A DNA stretch of 21,231 bases, from the NCBI GenBank assembly GCA_023440865.1, contig JAEXRM010000116.1, positions 1 to 21,231 of the forward strand. The letters are read 5' to 3'. This document shows, piece by piece, positions 16,708-21,231 of the stretch (the stretch's first letter is position 1; each line of letters begins with the position of its first letter). The position numbers and the translations under genes were made by a program. The DNA is from Bacillota bacterium. GTDB taxonomy: Bacteria > Bacillota > Clostridia > DSM-8532. The notes below the pieces were generated by a model. That model made no database searches. It saw only the letters and a program-made list of their open reading frames with translations, and was not told where the DNA came from.

Positions 16708-17163
16708 TCATTTCCTTTCGAGCAGTTTGGACAGCTCGCTCATGAAGGTATTGATGTCCTTGAAGTGGCGGTACACGGAGGCGAACCGCACGTAGGCCAC
16801 CTCGTCGAGATCGCGCAGTTTCTCCATCACGAGCTCGCCGATGAATTCGGTGGTGATTTCACGCTCAAGCGAATTGTATATCTGGGCCTCGATGCTGTCA
16901 ACGAGCCGCTCGAGCTGGTCCATGGACACATTGCGCTTCTCGCAGGCCCGCAGGATGCCTTTCTGCAGCTTCTCGCGCTCGTAAGGCTGGCGGGACCCGT
17001 CCTTCTTGATCACGAGGATGGGCAGGCTCTCCACCTTCTCGTAGGTGGTGTAGCGCTTGTGGCACTTCAGACACTCCCGACGCCGGCGGATGGTGGTGCC
17101 GTCGTCGGTTGGCCGGGAATCGATGACCTTGTCCTCCTGGTCGGCGCAATACGGGCATTTCAT
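16708..17163 (-). CDS. nrdR: Transcriptional repressor NrdR
   Basis: NrdR represses ribonucleotide reductase genes and senses nucleotides through an ATP-cone domain. The 151-residue product has the zinc ribbon CPYC...CLKC (Cys3, Cys6, Cys31, Cys34) and an ATP-cone beginning 'LPILVIKKDGSRQPYEREKL' (about 47-135), ending in a short Lys/Glu tail. Length matches the family exactly. The frame extends 24 codons upstream, but MKCPYC at 17163 with GGAGG about nine bases before it is the family start. A TTGAAA (17230-17235) may be a -35 box, but no good -10 partner was found. Its place between ispG and a two-component system is unusual. No nrd gene is in the window. Confidence 0.97.
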   Translation of the reverse strand: MKCPYCADQEDKVIDSRPTDDGTTIRRRRECLKCHKRYTTYEKVESLPILVIKKDGSRQPYEREKLQKGILRACEKRNVSMDQLERLVDSIEAQIYNSLEREITTEFIGELVMEKLRDLDEVAYVRFASVYRHFKDINTFMSELSKLLERK

Positions 17164-17346
17164 CGGCAGGTTCCTCCGTCGGGCCATTCGGCCCTCGACC
17201 ATCATTGTGTATGTAACACTTTTTCGGCGTTTCAATCAGCCGAAACGGCGTCCTGAATTGTGTTCCGCCCATGACAGCCTGTTTCGGGGCGTCCATGGGC
17301 CTGACAGGGAGGTGTTGCGGTCCTTGCCGTGCCGCCCCGGCCGGGC

Positions 17347-18444
17347 TCAGCCGTTCGTCCCCTCCCGGTATGCATCGGCGAGACGGCGCACTTCCGCCAC
17401 CAGCTGCGGCACGATGTCGGCCTCCGCCATCTTGCGGATGATCTCTCCCTTGCGGAACAGGAGCGCCTCCCCGCGTCCGCCGGCAATGCCGATGTCCGCG
17501 TCGCGGGCTTCGCCGGGTCCGTTGACGGCGCAGCCCATGACAGCCACCTTCAGTGGGACGTCGATATCCCCGAGTGCCGACTCCACCTGTTCTGCGATGG
17601 CGATGAGGTTGATTTCCGTCCGTCCGCAGGTCGGGCACGAGATGAACTCGATGCCCTTGCGGTAGAGGCCGCAGGCACGCAGGATCTCCTTGGCGGCCCG
17701 CACCTCTTCGACAGGATCACCGGTCAGGGACACCCGGATGGTGTCCCCGATGCCCTCGAGCAACAACGCACCGATGCCGGCCGCGCTCTTGATGATGCCC
17801 CTGTAGGGCGTGCCCGCCTCCGTGACGCCGATATGCAGCGGATAATCCGTCCGATCCGAGAGCAGCCGGTGCGTTGCCATGGCCAGCGGCACGTTCGACG
17901 ACTTCACCGAGATGAGGATCTCCCGGTAGTTTTCGGCCTCCAGCAGACCGACATGCGCCATGGCGCTTTCAACCAGCGCTTCCGGGCAGACGCCCCCGTA
18001 TTTCGCCAGCAGCGCCTTGTCGAGCGAACCTGCGTTCACCCCGATGCGGATGGGCACGCCGCGTTCGCGCGCGACATCGACCACGGCCTTCACCCGGTCG
18101 GCCCCGCCGATGTTGCCGGGATTGAGACGGATCTTGTCCACGCCGTTCTCCATGGCCGCGATCGCCAGGCGGTAATCGAAGTGGATGTCCGCCACCAGCG
18201 GGATCGACATCTCCGCCTTGATGTCGCGGATCGCCTGTGCGGCCGCCATGTCCGGAACGGCAACCCGGACGATGTCGCAGCCTGCCGCCTCGAGCGCGTG
18301 AATCTGCGCCAGTGTGGCCGCCACATCGGCGGTGCGCGTGTTGGTCATCGACTGGATGGCGACGGGCGCGCCGCCGCCGACCGGCACGGAACCGATGCGG
18401 ACGGTGCGGGTGTTGCGGCGGGCTGGGGTGAAGGATGTGTTCAT
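17347..18444 (-). CDS. ispG: (E)-4-hydroxy-3-methylbut-2-enyl diphosphate synthase IspG
   Basis: IspG catalyses the penultimate MEP-pathway step, converting MEcPP to HMBPP with a [4Fe-4S] cluster. The 365-residue protein has the TIM-barrel region with 'IQSMTNT' (30-36), 'PLVADIHFDYRLA' and 'KIRLNPGNIG' (104-113). The cluster domain has Cys270 and Cys273 in SCPTCGR, Cys305 in MGCAVNGPGE and Glu312. Length is typical of the short bacterial form. AGGAG lies six bases before ATG 18444. It follows dxr and rseP on the same strand, so two MEP enzymes flank the membrane protease, a common arrangement in Bacillota. The 206-bp upstream gap is strongly structured and may regulate it. Confidence 0.97.
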   Translation of the reverse strand: MNTSFTPARRNTRTVRIGSVPVGGGAPVAIQSMTNTRTADVAATLAQIHALEAAGCDIVRVAVPDMAAAQAIRDIKAEMSIPLVADIHFDYRLAIAAMENGVDKIRLNPGNIGGADRVKAVVDVARERGVPIRIGVNAGSLDKALLAKYGGVCPEALVESAMAHVGLLEAENYREILISVKSSNVPLAMATHRLLSDRTDYPLHIGVTEAGTPYRGIIKSAAGIGALLLEGIGDTIRVSLTGDPVEEVRAAKEILRACGLYRKGIEFISCPTCGRTEINLIAIAEQVESALGDIDVPLKVAVMGCAVNGPGEARDADIGIAGGRGEALLFRKGEIIRKMAEADIVPQLVAEVRRLADAYREGTNG

Positions 18445-18506
18445 GCTGTGCTCCTGCCAAAAGAAAGATTCTCACGCCGGCAAACTGCCGCCTGTCAGCC
18501 TCGCGC

Positions 18507-18633
18507 AGCCGGCCCCGATTCGCTCAAGCCGGCTTCCCAAACGTGTTTTCGGCTAGAGCCGCTCGGGAGATGCAACTGCCATGTGGGGCAGTTGCAGCAA
18601 CCGTTGCGGCTCTTGCCGGAAACCGTCCGGCAA
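18507..18633 (-). other. Cluster of stable inverted repeats between rseP and ispG
   Basis: Three structures lie in 127 bp. TTGCCGGA/TCCGGCAA (18613-18633) has an 8-bp stem. An outer AGAGCCGC/GCGGCTCT stem (18555-18562 with 18606-18613, extendable by GGC/GCC past a T-T mismatch) encloses TGCAACTGCC/GGCAGTTGCA, a 10-bp stem (18571-18596). AGCCGGC/GCCGGCT (18507-18534) has a 7-bp stem. The first two compete for the same bases. No T-tract follows any stem, so they are not ordinary terminators. It could be an ispG leader RNA or a dispersed palindromic repeat. Confidence 0.55.
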
Positions 18634-18650
18634 CAGGCGACGCGCGCCGT

Positions 18651-19943
18651 CTATAGCAACCACCTGGGGATGTCGTTGATCAGGGTCGCCACCAGCAGCA
18701 GGATCAGCAGCGAGAAACCGATCAGGGAGATCAGCCCCTCCTTCTCCGGCGGCAGGGGACGGCGGCGGATCTTCTCGATGACGAGCAGCGCGAGCTTGCT
18801 GCCGTCAAGTGCCGGGAAGGGAATGAGATTCATCACACCCAGGTTCAGGCTCAGCATGGCGCCGAGACTAGCCAGTCCCAGCAGCTTGTCCGCCAGCGTG
18901 GGTTCCCGCTGCACGACGCTGCCGATGGTGCCGACAATGCCGACCGGACCGGACACCTCCGTGAAGGACACCTGACCGGTGAACAGCCACCCGACGGTTG
19001 TGAGCACCATGCGGATGGTGGATGCGGAGTAGTTCCAGGCACCCCCCAGGGCACCGAACAGACCCGGGTTCTCGATGACGAAGTCCGCATCGATGGTGGC
19101 GCGCGAGTCCATGAACGGCGTGATGTCGCGGAAGATCAGCGAGGACTCGCCGCGGTGCACGGTCAGCGTGACGGGCGGGTTGCCTTCGCCGCGCCCCCCA
19201 TTGAGCCAGTCGACGATGTCCTGGCGGTTCTTCGTCTCCTGCCCGTCGACGAGCACGATCACATCGCCCGGCTTGAGACCGGCCTTCTCGAGCGGCGAAT
19301 TCGGCTCGACAAGGTCGATGACGTTGCTTGCGACGCCATCGACCATGGTCACCGAGAAGCCAAGGCGATAGGTCGGTGTTGTGCGCGCCAGCGTGACCTC
19401 CGCCTCGTGCCGGACGCCCGCCGCATCGGTCCAGCCGATGTCCACCGGCTTGTCGTCGGCGTTGTACAGGAACAGGTTCACATCGGTCGACAGATCGTGG
19501 ATCGCCCGGCCGTTCCAGGACACGAGACGGTCTCCCGCCTTCATGCCCGCCGCCGGAAGCGGCGACATGTCACCGAAAGCGAGGATGCGGTTCGTCATCA
19601 CGCCGGCGGACAGGATGTACGCGGTCATCAGCACGAAGGCGAGCACCACGTTCATCGCGGGACCGGCAGCCACCACGAGAAACCGCTTCCAGATTTTCTG
19701 CCGGTTGAAGGCGCGCGGATCGTCCGAGGCCGCTTCCTCCCCCTCCATCTTCACATACCCGCCCATGGGGATGAGCCGGAGGGTGTAAACCGTTTCCCCC
19801 TTTGTCAAGGAAACCAGCTTGGGACCCATGAACATCGAAAACTCGAGCACGCGGATGCCGCATGCCTTGGCAACAAGAAAATGCCCCAGCTCGTGGACCA
19901 GGATCAGAAGGCTCAGGACAATCAAGGCGACGATCAGATTCAT
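18651..19943 (-). CDS. rseP: Site-2 intramembrane metalloprotease RseP/RasP
   Basis: RseP-family proteases cut anti-sigma factors and leftover signal peptides within the membrane. The 430-residue protein has zinc ligands in HELGH (17-21) in the first helix and the third ligand, Asp380, in 'NLIPFPALDG'. Between membrane segments lie two PDZ-like units: 'SPLPAAGMKAGDRLVSWNG' (127-145) and 'NSPLEKAGLKPGDVIVLVDG' (215-234). The conserved 'GYVKMEGE' loop (62-69) is present. AAGGAG lies five bases before ATG 19943. It sits between dxr and ispG. Two PDZ units resemble the E. coli enzyme more than single-PDZ Bacillus RasP, as I recall those families. Active-site residues are complete. Confidence 0.96.
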   Translation of the reverse strand: MNLIVALIVLSLLILVHELGHFLVAKACGIRVLEFSMFMGPKLVSLTKGETVYTLRLIPMGGYVKMEGEEAASDDPRAFNRQKIWKRFLVVAAGPAMNVVLAFVLMTAYILSAGVMTNRILAFGDMSPLPAAGMKAGDRLVSWNGRAIHDLSTDVNLFLYNADDKPVDIGWTDAAGVRHEAEVTLARTTPTYRLGFSVTMVDGVASNVIDLVEPNSPLEKAGLKPGDVIVLVDGQETKNRQDIVDWLNGGRGEGNPPVTLTVHRGESSLIFRDITPFMDSRATIDADFVIENPGLFGALGGAWNYSASTIRMVLTTVGWLFTGQVSFTEVSGPVGIVGTIGSVVQREPTLADKLLGLASLGAMLSLNLGVMNLIPFPALDGSKLALLVIEKIRRRPLPPEKEGLISLIGFSLLILLLVATLINDIPRWLL

Positions 19944-20034
19944 GCGGACTCCTTATCAGGTCGGGAATCGCGGCTGCGGCGCGACGGGCGCCGTGCCGGC
20001 GTGGCTCGCTGTCATGCTTGCGGGTCGGGGCTGT

Positions 20035-21192
20035 TCATGGCTGCAGGGCGCCCACCGCCGCATCGGCCAGGCGTCGCGCCTCGGCGTCAGCCCAGTTGAT
20101 GGTGGCAAGGTCCGGATCCCCGATCGTGGTGTGCCGGGCCAGCACCTCCCCGATGATGTCCGGGATGCGGGCGAAGGGGATCCTGCCTTCAAGAAACGCC
20201 GCGACGGCCTTCTCGTTGGCTGCGTTGAGGACGGCAGGCGCCGTTCCGCCGCTCCGGAGCGCGGCGAAGGCGAAACCGAGACAACGGAACACAGAAAAGT
20301 CGGGCTTCTCGAAAGTCATGGTGCCGATGTCCGTCAGGGAGACGCGGCGGAAAGGGTTGTGCCTGCGTTCCGGCCAGGTCAGGGCCAGCTGGATGGGGAT
20401 GCGCATGTCCGGGGCGCCCATTTGCGCCATCATGGACCCGTCACGGTACGCGACGGCCGAATGGACGATGCTCTGCGGGTGCACCACGACCTCGATGCGG
20501 TCTGCCGGCACATCAAACAGCCAATGGGCCTCGATGACCTCGAGCCCCTTGTTCATCATGGTGGCCGAATCGATGGTGATCTTGCTGCCCATCGACCAGT
20601 TCGGATGCTTGAGGGCCTGCTCGCGTGTCACATGCTCGAGCTGCGCGGTGGAATAACCGCGGAACGGTCCGCCGGATGCGGTCAGTACAAGCGATTCGAC
20701 GTCTTCGGCCCGGTTCCCGGCCAGCGCCTGGAACAGGGCCGAGTGCTCGCTATCGACAGGCAGGATGGTCAGATTCCGCCCGCGGGCCAGGGGCATCACG
20801 AGACTGCCGCCGGCAACCAGCGTCTCCTTGTTGGCCAGGGCGATGCGTTTTCCGGCCTGCAATGCCTCGAGCGTGGGCCCGAGCCCCACCGAACCGACCA
20901 CCGAGGTCAGGACCGTATCCGCCTCGGGCAGCGTGACCGCTTCCAGCAGGGCCTCCCGGCCGCCCAGCACGCGGGTTCCCGTATCGGCCACCGCGACCGC
21001 GAGCAGCCGCGCCTGCGTCTGGTCGGCCATGACGGCCAGCCTGGGCCGGAACCGCCGGATCTGCTCCTCCAGCAGCAGCAGATTGGACCCTGCCGCGAGC
21101 GCGCACACGCCGATGCCGAGGTGTTCGCACACCTCGAGGGCCTGCGTGCCGATGGATCCGGTGGATCCGAGGATGGACAGCTGTCTGGTCAT
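20035..21192 (-). CDS. dxr: 1-deoxy-D-xylulose 5-phosphate reductoisomerase
   Basis: Dxr is the committed MEP-pathway enzyme, making MEP from DXP with NADPH. The 385-residue protein shows the nucleotide-binding GSTGSIG (9-15), NKET (121-124), the metal-binding 'PVDSEHSALFQAL' (Asp147, Glu149), 'TASGGPFRGY' (171-180), and 'HPNWSMGSKITIDSA' with 'MMNKGLEVIEAHWLF' (196-226). All catalytic motifs and length are normal. The ATG at 21192 follows GAGG by five bases, and that site overlaps the stop codon of the upstream gene seven bases away, so the two are cotranscribed. A 91-bp gap separates it from rseP with no clear terminator. Confidence 0.98.
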   Translation of the reverse strand: MTRQLSILGSTGSIGTQALEVCEHLGIGVCALAAGSNLLLLEEQIRRFRPRLAVMADQTQARLLAVAVADTGTRVLGGREALLEAVTLPEADTVLTSVVGSVGLGPTLEALQAGKRIALANKETLVAGGSLVMPLARGRNLTILPVDSEHSALFQALAGNRAEDVESLVLTASGGPFRGYSTAQLEHVTREQALKHPNWSMGSKITIDSATMMNKGLEVIEAHWLFDVPADRIEVVVHPQSIVHSAVAYRDGSMMAQMGAPDMRIPIQLALTWPERRHNPFRRVSLTDIGTMTFEKPDFSVFRCLGFAFAALRSGGTAPAVLNAANEKAVAAFLEGRIPFARIPDIIGEVLARHTTIGDPDLATINWADAEARRLADAAVGALQP

Positions 21193-21199
21193 GATCGCC

Positions 21200-21231
21200 T
21201 CACAGTCCGACGACGGCCTGCAGATACAGGA
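21200..21231 (-). CDS. cdsA: C-terminal end of an upstream gene, probably cdsA (partial)
   Basis: Only the last nine codons and the TGA (21200-21202) are visible, encoding LYLQAVVGL. The hydrophobic end and its position immediately before dxr-rseP fit phosphatidate cytidylyltransferase CdsA, which usually occupies this place. The residues alone cannot prove it, so the name rests on gene order. Confidence 0.5.
   Translation of the reverse strand, partial: LYLQAVVGL

Noticed and set aside
17222..17255. Imperfect inverted repeat upstream of nrdR (CGCCGTTTC/GAAACGCCG)
   Set aside because: An 8 of 9 bp match followed by A's, not T's, on the transcribed strand; it is not a terminator and does not fit my recollection of NrdR boxes.
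17329..18975. 548-codon plus-strand open frame
   Set aside because: It is antisense to ispG and part of rseP, both with complete catalytic motifs.

Overview
The window is GC-rich bacterial chromosome, and every protein gene I can support lies on the minus strand, so transcription runs from high to low coordinates. Several features point to a monoderm Bacillota lineage, most likely Clostridia-like: a cdsA-dxr-rseP-ispG style order, a soluble DegS-type kinase with its DegU-type regulator, strong AGGAGG ribosome binding sites, and a tad pilus locus with no secretin. This is inference from gene content, not from a marker-gene tree. A hand count gives 43/60 G+C inside guaA (1081-1140) but only 28/60 near the toxin-antitoxin promoter (541-600).

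Right end (about 16700-21231): the last codons of a probable cdsA, then dxr (MEP pathway), rseP (site-2 protease with two PDZ-like segments), a 206-bp intergenic stretch packed with inverted repeats, ispG (MEP pathway) and nrdR (repressor of ribonucleotide reductase genes). Next come a cytosolic DegS-like histidine kinase and a DegU-like regulator (14783-16589), closed by a perfect 16-bp-stem terminator.

Centre (7576-14500): a compact tad/Flp pilus operon. A promoter with a flanking inverted repeat and a long, almost U-free leader drives two tandem Flp pilins. A structured terminator-like element follows, then tadE, cpaB, tadZ (receiver + MinD-like ATPase, with its own good internal promoter), tadA, tadB and tadC. 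No prepilin peptidase, TadD, TadF/G or secretin is present in the window. The DegSU pair lies directly upstream and is a candidate regulator of the pilus.

Downstream of tadC (2626-7436) is a less familiar three-gene block. It encodes a MASE3-type membrane sensor fused to a SpoIIE/RsbU phosphatase, a PrsW-like membrane protein that appears to have lost the protease residues and carries an extracytoplasmic-looking tail, and a translationally coupled lipoprotein with FN3, trypsin-like protease and carboxypeptidase-regulatory-like domains. This block is the best candidate here for an undescribed envelope-signalling module.

Left end (1-2500): tRNA-Val(GAC) with its own promoter and terminator, guaA (GMP synthase), and an AT-richer higBA toxin-antitoxin pair cut by the window edge. 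The higB promoter is consensus-like, overlaps a palindromic operator and predicts a leaderless higB mRNA.
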